Shown one piece after another: positions 17,091-27,090 of a DNA stretch of 64,000 nucleotides. Source of the DNA: Rhodococcus rhodochrous (GTDB lineage Bacteria; Actinomycetota; Actinomycetes; Mycobacteriales; Mycobacteriaceae); contig NZ_CP027557.1 of assembly GCF_014854695.1 (NCBI RefSeq), forward strand, positions 806,001 to 870,000, given 5' to 3'. The translations under genes were made by a program, and so were the position numbers. Each line of letters starts with the position of its first letter. Within the stretch, counting starts at the first letter, position 1. A model generated the notes under the pieces. That model saw nothing but the letters and a program-made list of their open reading frames with translations, ran no database searches and was not told the DNA's origin.

Positions 17091-17900
17091 ATGCAGTTCC
17101 AGGACAAGGTCGTCTTCGTCACCGGTGCCGCGTCGGGCATGGGTCTGGCCACCGCTGCGGCGTTCGCCGAACAGGGCGCCGTCGTCTACGGGGCGGACAT
17201 CTCCGCCGAGAATCTCGAGCGCGACTTCGCAGCGCTGCCCGGAGCCCGCCCGGTTCCCCTCGACATCGCCGATCCCGATGCCGTGCGTGCCGCCTTCGCG
17301 AAGGTCGCCGACGAGCAGGGCCGTCTCGACGTGCTCGTGAACGCCGCGGGGGTCAACACGCCCAACCGCGCCGCCGCCGAAGCGCTCAACGAGGAGAACT
17401 ACAAGGGCTTCACCGCGGCCAAGGAGGGCCGGCCGCACCACCCCGAGTTCATCGAGTCGGTCACCGACGAGGACTTCGACCGCGTCCTCAAGATCAACCT
17501 GTACGGGCCGTTCTACACCACCCGCGCCGCCGTGCCGCTGATGAAGAAGGCCGGAGGGGGAGCGATCGTCAACTTCTCGTCCGCCGCCGCGCTGATGTCC
17601 GTCGCGATGCCGGCCTACTACCCGGCCTCGAAGGCCGGTGTCCTCGGCCTCACCCGTGAGACCGCGACCGAACTCGCGCCCTTCGGCATCCGCGTCAACG
17701 CACTCGCCCCCGGGGCCGTCGACACCCCGCTGTTCCGGCAGACCGACCCCGAGTTCAACGAGTTCCTCGTATCCCTGCAGCCGATCAAACGGCCCGCCAC
17801 CCCCGAGGAGGTCGCGCGGACCGTGCTGTTCCTCGCCGGTGAGGAAGGCGCCTACTACACCGGGCAGACGTTCTCGCCGTCCGGCGGCCTCGTCATGTGA
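17091..17900 (+). CDS. Short-chain dehydrogenase/reductase
   Basis: 269 residues, classical SDR. The cofactor motif is VTGAASGMGLA at residues 9-19, NAAGVN is present, and the active site is a Ser in NFSSAAA with Tyr and Lys in YYPASKAG. A ~25-residue insertion after NAAGVN (NEENYKGFTAAKEGRPHHPE) distinguishes it from average SDRs and probably forms a lid. It should oxidise an alcohol or reduce a ketone with NAD(P). The ATG at 17091 follows GAGGAG. It is the first gene of an operon with an esterase and a self-sufficient P450, suggesting stepwise oxidation of one substrate. Confidence 0.9.
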   Translation: MQFQDKVVFVTGAASGMGLATAAAFAEQGAVVYGADISAENLERDFAALPGARPVPLDIADPDAVRAAFAKVADEQGRLDVLVNAAGVNTPNRAAAEALNEENYKGFTAAKEGRPHHPEFIESVTDEDFDRVLKINLYGPFYTTRAAVPLMKKAGGGAIVNFSSAAALMSVAMPAYYPASKAGVLGLTRETATELAPFGIRVNALAPGAVDTPLFRQTDPEFNEFLVSLQPIKRPATPEEVARTVLFLAGEEGAYYTGQTFSPSGGLVM

Positions 17901-17946
17901 CAGCCGTACCCGCCCACCAGAACTTTTGAGAACAGGACCGTCGAAG

Positions 17947-19119
17947 ATGACCGCCCTCGCCACCCGCGCCCTGGACCGCAAGGCCCTCACCCGCCTGACC
18001 GACGAGATCCGCCGCGACATCGATCGCGGGGATTACGACGGCGTCAACATCATCGTCGCCCGCCACGGCGAGATCGCCGTGAACGAGACCATCGGCTACG
18101 CCGAACGCGCGACCGAGACCCCGATGCGGCACGACAACGTCTTCCGCATCCTGTCGATGACGAAGTCGTTCACCAACGCGCTCGCCTACCGGGCCCTCGG
18201 TGAGGGCAAGTTGGCCCTGTCGACCCGCGTCGTCGACATCATCCCCGAGTTCTTCGGCACCGACGTCTTCCGGTCCGTGCGCAAGGACCGGATCAACCTG
18301 CACCACCTGCTGACCCACCGCTCCGGCATGCCGGCCACCCCGAACCCCGGCCTCGGTCCTGACCGCTTCGGTGTGCTCGCCGACGTCATCGAGGCGCTGT
18401 GCTCGGTGGACGTGGTCAACGAACCCGGCACCAACCTCAACTACGCGCCTTCGATCAACCACGCCCTCATGGGCGAGATGGTCCGGCGCGTCTACGGATA
18501 CGAGCGCTTCCGCGACCTGGCGAAGGATCTGATCTTCGACCCGATCGGGATGACCCGCACCGCCTTCGGTCTGCCCGAGGCCTGGCGCGCCGACGCCGTG
18601 CCGCTCAAGGCGTACGTCCCCGACAACGGATGGCTCTCGCCCGCCGACATCGAGGACCTCAACGACGCCATCGGCGAGGAATCGGAGATCCCCTGGGTCG
18701 GTGCCGTGAGCACCGTCGACGACATCTTCGCCTACGCCGAGATGTTCCGCCGCAAGGGCGAGGTCGACGGTGAGTACCTCATCGCTCCGGTCGTCGTGGA
18801 CCGGGCCACCACCCTGCAGACCGGCACGATGTCCAACGACCTGTACGCGGGCATCGCCGCGTCCCGTGGATGGGAGACCCCGCCCGGCAACTTCGGACTC
18901 GGATTCTCCCTGTCCGGCACCGGATCCCACGCATCCTTCTTCGGGCCGTTCACCTCGCCCCGCACCTTCGGCAACTACGGCGCCGGCTCCTCGCTGTTCT
19001 GGGTCGACCCCGAACTCGACATGACCTTCGTCTTCCTCTCGGCCGGCTGCATGGACGAGGGCGACAACGTCGCCCGGTTCCAGAAGCTGTCCACCATGGC
19101 TGCTGCCGCGGCCGTCTGA
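17947..19119 (+). CDS. Serine hydrolase, beta-lactamase / family VIII esterase type
   Basis: 390 residues with the class-C beta-lactamase fold. The nucleophile motif is SMTK (S-x-x-K) near residue 71, a Tyr is in LNYAPSINHALMG, and HLLTHRSGMP is conserved in this group. No secretion signal is evident, so the enzyme is cytoplasmic. Together with the adjacent SDR and P450, an esterase or lactonase is more likely than antibiotic resistance. It begins 46 bases after the SDR stop. Confidence 0.88.
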   Translation: MTALATRALDRKALTRLTDEIRRDIDRGDYDGVNIIVARHGEIAVNETIGYAERATETPMRHDNVFRILSMTKSFTNALAYRALGEGKLALSTRVVDIIPEFFGTDVFRSVRKDRINLHHLLTHRSGMPATPNPGLGPDRFGVLADVIEALCSVDVVNEPGTNLNYAPSINHALMGEMVRRVYGYERFRDLAKDLIFDPIGMTRTAFGLPEAWRADAVPLKAYVPDNGWLSPADIEDLNDAIGEESEIPWVGAVSTVDDIFAYAEMFRRKGEVDGEYLIAPVVVDRATTLQTGTMSNDLYAGIAASRGWETPPGNFGLGFSLSGTGSHASFFGPFTSPRTFGNYGAGSSLFWVDPELDMTFVFLSAGCMDEGDNVARFQKLSTMAAAAAV

Positions 19120-19168
19120 ACCACACGACCCTGCAACGTTCCGGCTGCGGCCGGGATGGGAGCCCGTC

Positions 19169-21415
19169 ATGACCCTCACCCCCGAAGCCCCGGCGCCACG
19201 CTGCCCGGTGGCACACGGCTTCGACGCTCTCGGTGACGACTACTTCGTCGATCCCGCAGCACATTTCGCGAAGTTCCGCGACGAGACGCCGGTCTTCTTC
19301 TACCCGCACCTGAATGCGTGGATCGTCACCCGCCGCGACGATGTCGAGACCGTGCTCGCCGACTGGCAGAAGTTCACCTCCGGTGGAAACTCCGGCACCA
19401 TCGACGTGCCCGAACAGTTCCGCGCGATCGTCCCGCCGAACCTGATCACCCAGATGCTCGTCGGTTCCGACCCGCCGGGCCACACCGACCACCGCTTCGT
19501 CGCGCAGCGCGGCTTCACCAAGGCGCGCATGCAGGCCCTGCAGCCCGAGATCGAGGCCCGCGCGCACCGCATCATCGACCGGTTCGAGGCGAACGGCACG
19601 GCCAACCTGGTCACCGAATACGCCCTCGAGCTCACCACCGGAACGATCATGGCGCACATGGGACTCGGCTACGAGCACGACGCCATGATGCGGCAGCTCC
19701 GCGACGACTTCGCCATGATCCTCGCCTCGGCCGCCGAACCGATGGCCGAGCCGATGCGCACCCAGGTGTGGCAGCGCTACGTCGACGCCACGCTCGTGCT
19801 GCGCGGAATCATCGACGAGCGACGTGAGAACCCGGGCACGGATCTCATCTCGGACATGGCGATCGTCACCGGCAAGGACGGCGAACCGATGCTGTCGTCG
19901 GCCCAGATCGCCGTGCACCTCACGGAATTCGCGATGGCCGGCGTCGACTCGACGACGCAGGCGGTGTCGAACGCGGTGCTGTTCCTGGCGCAGAACCCCG
20001 AGGTGCTCGCCGAGGCGATCGCCGATCCGGAGCTGTGGTCGCGGGTGTTCGAGGAGACCGTGCGACGCCGCCCGTCCTCGACCTTCGCGGCGCGGCAGGC
20101 CGAGCAGGACATCGAACTCGGCGGCGCGCAGATCGAGAAGGGCGACATGGTGTGGATGGCGCTCGCCAGTGCCAACACCGACCCGGCCCGCACCGCTCGC
20201 CCGTTCGAGTTCGACATCCACCGGCCCGATCCGGAGGACCACCTCGCCTTCACCCAGGGCCGGCACACCTGCCTCGGGCAGGCACTCGCCCGCGTGCAGG
20301 GTGCGACCGCGCTGAAGGTGCTGTTCGAGCGGCTGCCCTCGTTGCGGCCCGCCACCGAGGTGCCTCTGGACTTCCTGCCGATCGCGCTGCTCCCGGTGCG
20401 CCGGACCCTGCCGGTCACCTGGGACGTCGCCGACGTCGAATGCGCGAAGACGACCGTCGCACGCCACTTCTCGCTCACCGTCCTCGAACGGCGCGAGGAA
20501 GCGGACGGGGTCGTCTCGCTGACCCTCGGTCACGCCGACGGACAGGCCCTGCCGCAGTGGAAGCCCGGCGCGCACGCCGAGGTCCGGCTGGGCGAGGGCG
20601 ACGACGCCCTGGTGCGTCAGTATTCGCTGTGCTCGTCGCCGCAGGACGCGTCGCGGTGGCGGATCGGTGTGCTGCGCGAGCCCGCCTCGCGCGGCGGATC
20701 GACCTTCGTCCACGACCGGCTGCACGAGGGTTCGACCGTCACGGTCGGACTGCCGCGCAACAACTTCCCGCTGCGGCCCGCGAAGCGGTACGTCTTCGTC
20801 GCCGGCGGCATCGGCATCACCCCGATCCTGCCGATGATCGAGCAGGTCGAGGCGCAGGGCGCGCAGTGGTCGTTGATGTACGGCGGCCGCACCCGCGCGT
20901 CCATGGCGTTCCTCGGTGAACTCGAACGGTACGGCGACAAGGTCACCGTGCGTCCGCAGGACGAGTACGGCCTGCTCGACCTCGCGGGTCTGCTCGCCGA
21001 ACCCGCCGACGACACCCTGATCTACTGCTGTGGTCCGGAGCCGCTGCTGCAGGCGATCGAGGCGGCGAGCACGCACTGGCCCGTGGGATCGCTGGTCACC
21101 GAACGATTCGCCGCCAAGCAGATCGTCCGGACCGAACCCGACGTCGCGTTCGAGGTCGAGTTCGCTGTCTCGGGTATCACGGCGACGGTGCCGCCCGACC
21201 GGACCGTCCTCGAGGTCGCGGAGGAACACGGTGTCCGCGCGCTCTCGTCGTGCCTCGAGGGCACCTGCGGAACGTGTGAGACGCGCATCGTCGCCGGTCG
21301 TGCCGACCATCGCGACTCGATCCTCACCGCCACCGAGCAGGAGGCGAACGAGACGATGATGATCTGCGTGTCGCGAGCGGAGAAGGGCTGCCCGAAGCTC
21401 GTGCTCGACGCCTGA
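19169..21415 (+). CDS. Self-sufficient cytochrome P450 (P450-FMN reductase-ferredoxin fusion)
   Basis: 748 residues in class VII order. The heme domain (1-~405) has the I-helix AMAGVDSTT, ExxR at 296-299 (ETVR) and the heme-binding FTQGRHTCLG with Cys368. A phthalate-dioxygenase-reductase module (~425-660) carries RQYSLCSSP for FMN, GGIGITPIL and CCGPEPLL for NAD(P)H. The C-terminal 2Fe-2S ferredoxin has CLEGTCGTC plus a distant Cys. Electrons pass NAD(P)H to FMN to FeS to heme in one chain, so no partner is needed. Architecture matches CYP116B/P450RhF; family membership needs alignment. It is the third gene of the SDR-esterase operon. Substrate unknown. Confidence 0.93.
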   Translation: MTLTPEAPAPRCPVAHGFDALGDDYFVDPAAHFAKFRDETPVFFYPHLNAWIVTRRDDVETVLADWQKFTSGGNSGTIDVPEQFRAIVPPNLITQMLVGSDPPGHTDHRFVAQRGFTKARMQALQPEIEARAHRIIDRFEANGTANLVTEYALELTTGTIMAHMGLGYEHDAMMRQLRDDFAMILASAAEPMAEPMRTQVWQRYVDATLVLRGIIDERRENPGTDLISDMAIVTGKDGEPMLSSAQIAVHLTEFAMAGVDSTTQAVSNAVLFLAQNPEVLAEAIADPELWSRVFEETVRRRPSSTFAARQAEQDIELGGAQIEKGDMVWMALASANTDPARTARPFEFDIHRPDPEDHLAFTQGRHTCLGQALARVQGATALKVLFERLPSLRPATEVPLDFLPIALLPVRRTLPVTWDVADVECAKTTVARHFSLTVLERREEADGVVSLTLGHADGQALPQWKPGAHAEVRLGEGDDALVRQYSLCSSPQDASRWRIGVLREPASRGGSTFVHDRLHEGSTVTVGLPRNNFPLRPAKRYVFVAGGIGITPILPMIEQVEAQGAQWSLMYGGRTRASMAFLGELERYGDKVTVRPQDEYGLLDLAGLLAEPADDTLIYCCGPEPLLQAIEAASTHWPVGSLVTERFAAKQIVRTEPDVAFEVEFAVSGITATVPPDRTVLEVAEEHGVRALSSCLEGTCGTCETRIVAGRADHRDSILTATEQEANETMMICVSRAEKGCPKLVLDA

Positions 21416-21421
21416 CCTGCA

Positions 21422-21462
21422 GGGGAACCCTGCCCTGTGCTCGGCCCACGGTAGGGTTCCCC
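21422..21462. terminator. Hairpin between P450 and TetR genes
   Basis: GGGGAACCCT and AGGGTTCCCC (extendable by three bases with one mismatch) lie 20 bases apart directly after the P450 stop and 26 bases before the TetR start. It may be a partial terminator for the operon or an operator for TetR. Confidence 0.55.
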
Positions 21463-21487
21463 GTCGGACCAGACGCAGGAGGTACGG

Positions 21488-22084
21488 GTGCGGGCCAAGC
21501 TGACCAGGGCCGAGCAGAAGCAGGCCACCCGCGACGCGCTCGTCGAAGCAGCGCGGGTGCTCTTCGTCGACGCCGGGTACACGGCCACGACGGCCGAAGC
21601 CATCGCCAAGGCCGCCGGGGTCTCCCGCGCAACCTTCTACCTGCACTTCCGGTCCAAGGCGGAGATCGTGCAGTCGCACATGGCGGCGCTCGAGGATCCC
21701 ATCGCCGAGGCGTACGCACGACTCGACGCGATCGTCGATCCCGCACTCGACGATGTCGTCGCGTGGCTCGAGGACCACGCCGAGTTCTGGCGTGAGCACC
21801 GCCCCGAGTTCGCAAGTATGGAACAGGCGCTGTCGCACGAGGCGCTGGTGTCGGACGAGTGGTTCGCGATGCTCCGTCGGGTCGCGGAGGGGATGCGGAA
21901 TCTGCTCGGGCGCCAATCGGATCCGGATGCGCGGCGGCGCGCTCGCCTCCACGTGACGTCGATGCTGATGTCGACGGACCGGAACTTCCACTTCGCGCTC
22001 GTGCAGGGACACGACGAGAACTTCCGTGAACTCGTCTCGGTGCTCGCCGAGCAGTGGTTGTTCTGTCTGCAGCGAGTGGGCTGA
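21488..22084 (+). CDS. TetR/AcrR-family transcriptional regulator
   Basis: 198 residues. The N-terminal helix-turn-helix (~20-62) reads FVDAGYTATTAEAIAKAAGVSRATFYLHFRSK, typical of TetR repressors, followed by an all-helical ligand domain. The GTG start has CAGGAGGT upstream. Its position behind the SDR-esterase-P450 genes and in the same direction suggests it represses that operon and is induced by the substrate. This is an inference from position. Confidence 0.9.
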   Translation: MRAKLTRAEQKQATRDALVEAARVLFVDAGYTATTAEAIAKAAGVSRATFYLHFRSKAEIVQSHMAALEDPIAEAYARLDAIVDPALDDVVAWLEDHAEFWREHRPEFASMEQALSHEALVSDEWFAMLRRVAEGMRNLLGRQSDPDARRRARLHVTSMLMSTDRNFHFALVQGHDENFRELVSVLAEQWLFCLQRVG

Positions 22085-22352
22085 GACCACGCGGAGAACG
22101 GAGGCACGGAGCCGGAGAGACGGAACGAGGGACCCCGCCACCGTCCCGATCGGCTGCGGAATCCCTCGTCCCTACAACCCGGAGCTCGACCCCCCGATCA
22201 AGTCCCGGGCGCGATGTCGTCGTCATCCCCCATGCGCGACATCGCGGATCAGTCTGCCGGAGCCGAGCCGGCCTGTCCTGAGTAGGACTACCCAAATCGG
22301 GCACGTCCGTCGACGGGCGTTGCGTGTCGGTCCCCGGCAGTACTGTCGCGCC

Positions 22353-22703
22353 ATGACAGCGACCATCGCGATGATCACCTTCGACACCACCGATCCGGCT
22401 CCGCTCGCGACGTGGTGGGCCGAGCGTACGGGCGGCCGCATCGAGCAGGAGAACGACGGCTGGTTCGTCATCGTCGCCCTGCCCCAGGGCATCCGGCTCG
22501 GTTTCCAGAAGGTGTCCGATCCGACACCCGGCAAGAACCGCGTGCACCTCGATCTCACCGCTCCCGATCTCGACGCCGAGGTCGAGCGCTTCGTGCAGGC
22601 CGGCGCGAAGGAGGTCCACCGCGAGAACATGGGCGACGACTTCCGCTGGGTGACGCTCGCCGACCCCCAGGGCAACCTGTTCTGCGTCGCCGAGGGCCAC
22701 TGA
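22353..22703 (+). CDS. VOC (glyoxalase-like) protein
   Basis: 116 residues of a single-repeat vicinal-oxygen-chelate protein: FDTTDPAPLATWWAERTGG, NRVHLDLTAPDLDAEVERF and the terminal WVTLADPQGNLFCV. Such proteins are metal enzymes or ligand-binding resistance proteins; this one cannot be assigned a reaction. The 268-base gap before it holds one long-looped inverted repeat (arms 22125-22132 and 22162-22169) that may end the TetR transcript, and nothing else I recognise. Confidence 0.82.
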   Translation: MTATIAMITFDTTDPAPLATWWAERTGGRIEQENDGWFVIVALPQGIRLGFQKVSDPTPGKNRVHLDLTAPDLDAEVERFVQAGAKEVHRENMGDDFRWVTLADPQGNLFCVAEGH

Positions 22704-22774
22704 GCTCGGCGCGGAGAGAGCAGGGCGACTCTTTCGGTCAGCACTCCCACTGTCCGTGATGCGAAGATGCAGTC

Positions 22775-24070
22775 ATGTCTTCCACGCGTGCCGATGCTCG
22801 GGGTCTCTGTAATTTCGTCGACCTGTCGCCGTCGCCGTTCCACGTCTGCGCCACCGTCGCCGCGGCGCTGACCGAAGCGGGCTTCGCCGAACTGCACGAG
22901 CAGCAGGCCTGGCCCTCCGAACCGGGACGCTTCTTCCTGGTGCGCGGCGGGTCGCTGATCGCGTGGAGCACCGAGGGTGTCGCCGACGATCCGGCCGCGC
23001 CCTTCCGCATCGTCGGTGGGCACACCGACAGCCCCAACCTGCGGGTCAAGCAGCATCCCGACCTCACGTCGGCGGGCTGGCGGATGGTGGGGCTCGAACC
23101 GTACGGCGGTGCGTGGCTCAACTCGTGGCTCGACCGCGACCTCGGGATCTCCGGGCGCTTCACCGTGCGCGCGGGGGAGACGACCGAGGACGTCCTCGTC
23201 CGCGTCGACGTGCCGGTCCTGCGGGTCCCGCAGCTCGCCATCCACCTGTCCGAGGACCGCAAGGGCGTCCAGCTCGACCCGCAGCGCCACGTGAACGGCG
23301 TCTGGGGGGTCGGCACCGAACCGCGCTCGTTCATCGCGTGGGTCGCCGAGCAGCACGGTATCGACCCGGGCGCGGTGCTCGGCTGGGAGCTGATGACCCA
23401 CGACCTTGCGCCGAGCGCGGTCGTCGGGCCGGGCCGCGACCTGGTCAGCGCTCCGCGTCTCGACAACCAGGGCACCTGCTACGCCGGACTGCACGCCCTG
23501 CTCGACGCCGCGGAGCACGTCGCAGCTCACGGTGGCCCGATGCCGCTCCTCGCCCTGTTCGACCACGAGGAGGTCGGCAGCATGTCCGACCGCGGCGCCT
23601 TCTCGGAACTGCTCAACACCGTCCTCGAACGGATCGTCCTGCTCCGGGGCGGCGGACGCGAGGAGTTCCTCCGCGCCCGCGCCGGCTCGATCGTCGCGTC
23701 GGGCGACATGGCGCACGCCACGCACCCCAACTATCCCGAGCGGCACGAACCCGCTCACCGCATCGCGGTGAACGGCGGACCGGTCCTGAAGGTGAACCAG
23801 AACCTGCGGTACGCGAGCGACGCGACCGGCGCCGGAGCCTTCGCGCTGGCCTGCGAGCAGGCGGGAGTCCCGCTGCAGCGGTACGTGCACCGCGCCGACC
23901 TGCCGTGCGGCTCGACGATCGGCCCGATCACCGCGTCGAGGACCGGCATCACGACCGTCGACGTCGGCGCCCCACAACTCGCCATGCACTCGGCGCGCGA
24001 GTTCATGGGCGCGGACGACGTGACGAGCTATGCGCAGGCCCTGACCGCTTTCCTGACCCCGGCATCGTGA
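22775..24070 (+). CDS. M18-family aminopeptidase
   Basis: 431 residues of the aspartyl aminopeptidase family (M18, DNPEP/ApeB type). The two-zinc site is visible: His in [13 protein letters not shown], Asp in [15 protein letters not shown], Glu-Glu in FDHEEVGS and the late MHSAREFMG His. It removes N-terminal, usually acidic, residues from peptides in the cytoplasm. Length and motif order are normal. A homologue lies at the corresponding place before purL in mycobacteria. Confidence 0.92.
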   Translation: MSSTRADARGLCNFVDLSPSPFHVCATVAAALTEAGFAELHEQQAWPSEPGRFFLVRGGSLIAWSTEGVADDPAAPFRIVGGHTDSPNLRVKQHPDLTSAGWRMVGLEPYGGAWLNSWLDRDLGISGRFTVRAGETTEDVLVRVDVPVLRVPQLAIHLSEDRKGVQLDPQRHVNGVWGVGTEPRSFIAWVAEQHGIDPGAVLGWELMTHDLAPSAVVGPGRDLVSAPRLDNQGTCYAGLHALLDAAEHVAAHGGPMPLLALFDHEEVGSMSDRGAFSELLNTVLERIVLLRGGGREEFLRARAGSIVASGDMAHATHPNYPERHEPAHRIAVNGGPVLKVNQNLRYASDATGAGAFALACEQAGVPLQRYVHRADLPCGSTIGPITASRTGITTVDVGAPQLAMHSAREFMGADDVTSYAQALTAFLTPAS

Positions 24071-24150
24071 CCGCGTTCGCCCGCCCCGAAGCACCCGCCG
24101 GTGACACACTGAAGACGGTCGTGTCCGGTCGGAGAGAACGGGGGAATGCA

Positions 24151-24741
24151 GTGGACGTCCCGTCCTACCCCGATCATCTGCTGTCCCTCGCCGAGTGGGC
24201 GGCCCTGCCCGAATCCGACGGGCACCACGTGGAGGTGTGCGAGGGCGTGCTCGTCGCTGCGCCCGCGCCGGGGGCGGCGCACGATCACGCCGCGGTGACC
24301 TTGGCGTTGCTCCTCGACGAAAAGCTGCCCGACGAATGGTGCGCGCTCGGAGGCGTCGAGGTGCTGGTCGCGGAGAAGCCGCTGACGGTGCGGTGCCCCG
24401 ACGTGATCGTCGTGGGACGCTCCCTCGTCGACGCCGACCCCGATCGGGCACCGATCTCCGAGGTGAAGCTGGTCGTGGAGGTCACCGTCGACGGCACCGC
24501 CCGCACCGACCGGGTCACGAAGTTCTCCGAATATGCGGAGGCCGGCGTCCCGCAGTACTGGATCGTCGATCTCGGCGGGCCGCCGGTGATCGCGACCTTC
24601 ACGCTCGTCGACGGGTGGTACCGATTCGACGGGGAGCACTCGGGCACCGTCACCCTCGATGCGCTGGGCACCGAGGTGGCCGTCACACCGTCGGAGCTCG
24701 TGCCCGCACCGGTGAACCCCGTCGCGCCTGCGCAGCGATAG
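24151..24741 (+). CDS. Uma2-family (DUF820) putative nuclease
   Basis: 196 residues of the Uma2/DUF820 family: [63 protein letters not shown]. The fold is that of PD-(D/E)XK nucleases, with Asp of PDVIVV and Glu-x-Thr in the expected places. Function in the cell is not known. The GTG start at 24151 is in frame; the nearby ATG at 24146 is not. It stands alone between the aminopeptidase and purL. Confidence 0.82.
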   Translation: MDVPSYPDHLLSLAEWAALPESDGHHVEVCEGVLVAAPAPGAAHDHAAVTLALLLDEKLPDEWCALGGVEVLVAEKPLTVRCPDVIVVGRSLVDADPDRAPISEVKLVVEVTVDGTARTDRVTKFSEYAEAGVPQYWIVDLGGPPVIATFTLVDGWYRFDGEHSGTVTLDALGTEVAVTPSELVPAPVNPVAPAQR

Positions 24742-24808
24742 ACTGATCCGCGGCAGTTCCCGCCCGGCCTGCCGTTTTCGATCCCAGAGTGAAGGGACCC
24801 GACGCCCA

Positions 24809-27088
24809 GTGTCACCGCACGTGGATACCGTCTCCCACGCCGCCGAAACCCCCGACGCCGCTCAGCCCTATCGGGAGCTGGGTCTGAAGGAAGACGAGTA
24901 CACCCGGATCAAGGAGATCCTGGGCCGTCGCCCCACCGACGCCGAACTCGCCATGTACTCGGTGATGTGGTCCGAGCACTGCTCCTACAAGTCGTCGAAG
25001 GTGCACCTGCGCTACTTCGGCGAGACCACCACCGACGAGATGCGCGAGTCGATGCTCGCCGGCATCGGTGAGAACGCCGGTGTCGTCGACATCGGCGACG
25101 GCTGGGCCGTCACCTTCAAGGTCGAGTCGCACAACCATCCGTCGTACATCGAGCCGTACCAGGGCGCCGCGACCGGCGTGGGCGGCATCGTCCGCGACAT
25201 CATGGCCATGGGCGCCCGCCCGATCGCCGTGATGGACCAGCTCCGCTTCGGCGCGGCCGATCACCCCGACACCCGTCGCGTCGTCGACGGTGTCGTGCGC
25301 GGTGTCGGCGGCTACGGCAACTCCCTGGGTCTGCCCAACGTCGGTGGCGAGACCGTCTTCGACGCCTCCTACCAGGGCAACCCGCTCGTGAACGCGCTGT
25401 GCGCGGGTGCGATGCGCGTGGAGGACCTGCACCTCGCCCACGCTTCCGGCACGGGTAACAAGGTCATCCTGTTCGGCGCCCGCACCGGTCTCGACGGCAT
25501 CGGCGGCGTGTCCGTTCTCGCCTCCGAGACCTTCGACGACAGCGCCGGTGGTCGCCCCAAGAAGCTTCCGAGCGTGCAGGTGGGCGACCCCTTCACCGAG
25601 AAGGTGCTCATCGAGTGCTGCCTCGACCTCTACCGCGAGAAGCTCGTCGTCGGCATCCAGGACCTCGGCGGCGCCGGTCTGTCCTGCGCGACGTCCGAGC
25701 TCGCCGCCGCCGGCGACGGTGGCATGCACATCAACCTCGAGCGTGTCCCGACGCGCGCGAAGGGCATGACCCCGGCCGAGGTGCTGTCCTCGGAGTCGCA
25801 GGAACGCATGTGCGCGGTCGTCACGCCCGACAACGTCGACGCCTTCATGGACGTCTGCAAGAAGTGGGACGTCCTGGCCACCGTCATCGGTGAGGTCACC
25901 GACGGCGACCACCTCGTCATCGACTGGCACGGCGAGACCGTCGTCGACGTGCCGCCGCGCACGGTCGCGCACGAGGGCCCGGTCTACGAGCGTCCCGTCG
26001 AGCGTCCGGCCTCGCAGGACGCGCTGATCGCGAACACCACCGCCGGTCTGAAGCGTCCGCAGACCGCCGACGAGCTGCGCGAGACGCTGCTGAAGATGCT
26101 CGCGTCGCCGGCGCTGTGCAGCCGCAAGTGGATCACCGAGCAGTACGACCGCTACGTGCGCGGCAACACTGTGCTCGCCGAGAACGCCGACGCCGGTGTG
26201 GTCCGCATCGACGAGGAGACCGGCCGCGGCATCGCGCTCGCGACCGACGCCTCGGGCCGCTACACGCAGCTCGATCCGTACGCGGGCGCCCAGCTCGCCC
26301 TCGCCGAGGCCTACCGCAACGTCGCCGTCACCGGCTCGACGCCGAAGGCCGTCTCGAACTGCCTGAACTTCGGTTCGCCCGAGGATCCGGGCGTGATGTG
26401 GCAGTTCCAGCAGGCCGTGCGCGGCCTCGCGGACGGCTGCGCGAAGCTCGGCATCCCCGTCACCGGCGGCAACGTCAGCTTCTACAACCAGACCGGCGCC
26501 ACCGCGATCCTGCCGACCCCGGTCGTCGCCGTGCTCGGTGTGATCGACGACGTGCACCGCCGCATCCCCACCGGCATCGGCCTCGAGCCGGGCGAGACGC
26601 TGATCCTGCTCGGTGAGACCCGCGACGAGTTCGACGGCTCCATCTGGGCGCAGGTCGAGCACGACCATCTCGGTGGTGTCCCGCCGAAGGTCGATCTCGA
26701 CCGTGAGCGGCTGCTGTCGGAGATCCTCACCGCCGGTTCGCGCGACGGCCTGATCTCCGCCGCGCACGACCTGTCCGAGGGTGGCCTCGCGCAGGCCGTC
26801 GTCGAGGCCGCGCTCGCGGGTGAGACCGGCTGCCGCGTGCTGATCCCCGAGGGCGCCGATCCGTTCGTGACGCTGTTCTCCGAGTCGGCCGGCCGCGTGC
26901 TCGTGGCCGTACCGCGCACCGAGGAGTCGCGCTTCACCGGTATGTGCACCGCACGCAACATGCCGTGGGTGCGCATCGGTGTCGTCGACGAGGGATCCGA
27001 CTCCGTCGAGGTCCAGGGCCTGTTCTCGATCCCCATGACCGAGCTGCGCGAGGTGTGGGAAGGGACCCTGCCTGCCCTGTTCGGGTAA
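24809..27088 (+). CDS. purL: Phosphoribosylformylglycinamidine synthase subunit PurL
   Basis: 759 residues, the small-type PurL that works with PurS and PurQ. Key segments are [15 protein letters not shown] near the N terminus, [25 protein letters not shown] and CGRD-equivalent [11 protein letters not shown]. It uses ATP and ammonia from PurQ to convert FGAR to FGAM. The GTG start follows GAAGGGACC. The next membrane-protein gene begins two bases after its stop. Confidence 0.96.
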   Translation: MSPHVDTVSHAAETPDAAQPYRELGLKEDEYTRIKEILGRRPTDAELAMYSVMWSEHCSYKSSKVHLRYFGETTTDEMRESMLAGIGENAGVVDIGDGWAVTFKVESHNHPSYIEPYQGAATGVGGIVRDIMAMGARPIAVMDQLRFGAADHPDTRRVVDGVVRGVGGYGNSLGLPNVGGETVFDASYQGNPLVNALCAGAMRVEDLHLAHASGTGNKVILFGARTGLDGIGGVSVLASETFDDSAGGRPKKLPSVQVGDPFTEKVLIECCLDLYREKLVVGIQDLGGAGLSCATSELAAAGDGGMHINLERVPTRAKGMTPAEVLSSESQERMCAVVTPDNVDAFMDVCKKWDVLATVIGEVTDGDHLVIDWHGETVVDVPPRTVAHEGPVYERPVERPASQDALIANTTAGLKRPQTADELRETLLKMLASPALCSRKWITEQYDRYVRGNTVLAENADAGVVRIDEETGRGIALATDASGRYTQLDPYAGAQLALAEAYRNVAVTGSTPKAVSNCLNFGSPEDPGVMWQFQQAVRGLADGCAKLGIPVTGGNVSFYNQTGATAILPTPVVAVLGVIDDVHRRIPTGIGLEPGETLILLGETRDEFDGSIWAQVEHDHLGGVPPKVDLDRERLLSEILTAGSRDGLISAAHDLSEGGLAQAVVEAALAGETGCRVLIPEGADPFVTLFSESAGRVLVAVPRTEESRFTGMCTARNMPWVRIGVVDEGSDSVEVQGLFSIPMTELREVWEGTLPALFG

Positions 27089-27090
27089 CC

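Noticed and set aside
18950-22141. A 1063-codon open frame antisense to the P450, esterase and TetR genes
   Set aside because: No family motifs and a typical shadow composition; the opposite strand has complete enzymes with start sites.
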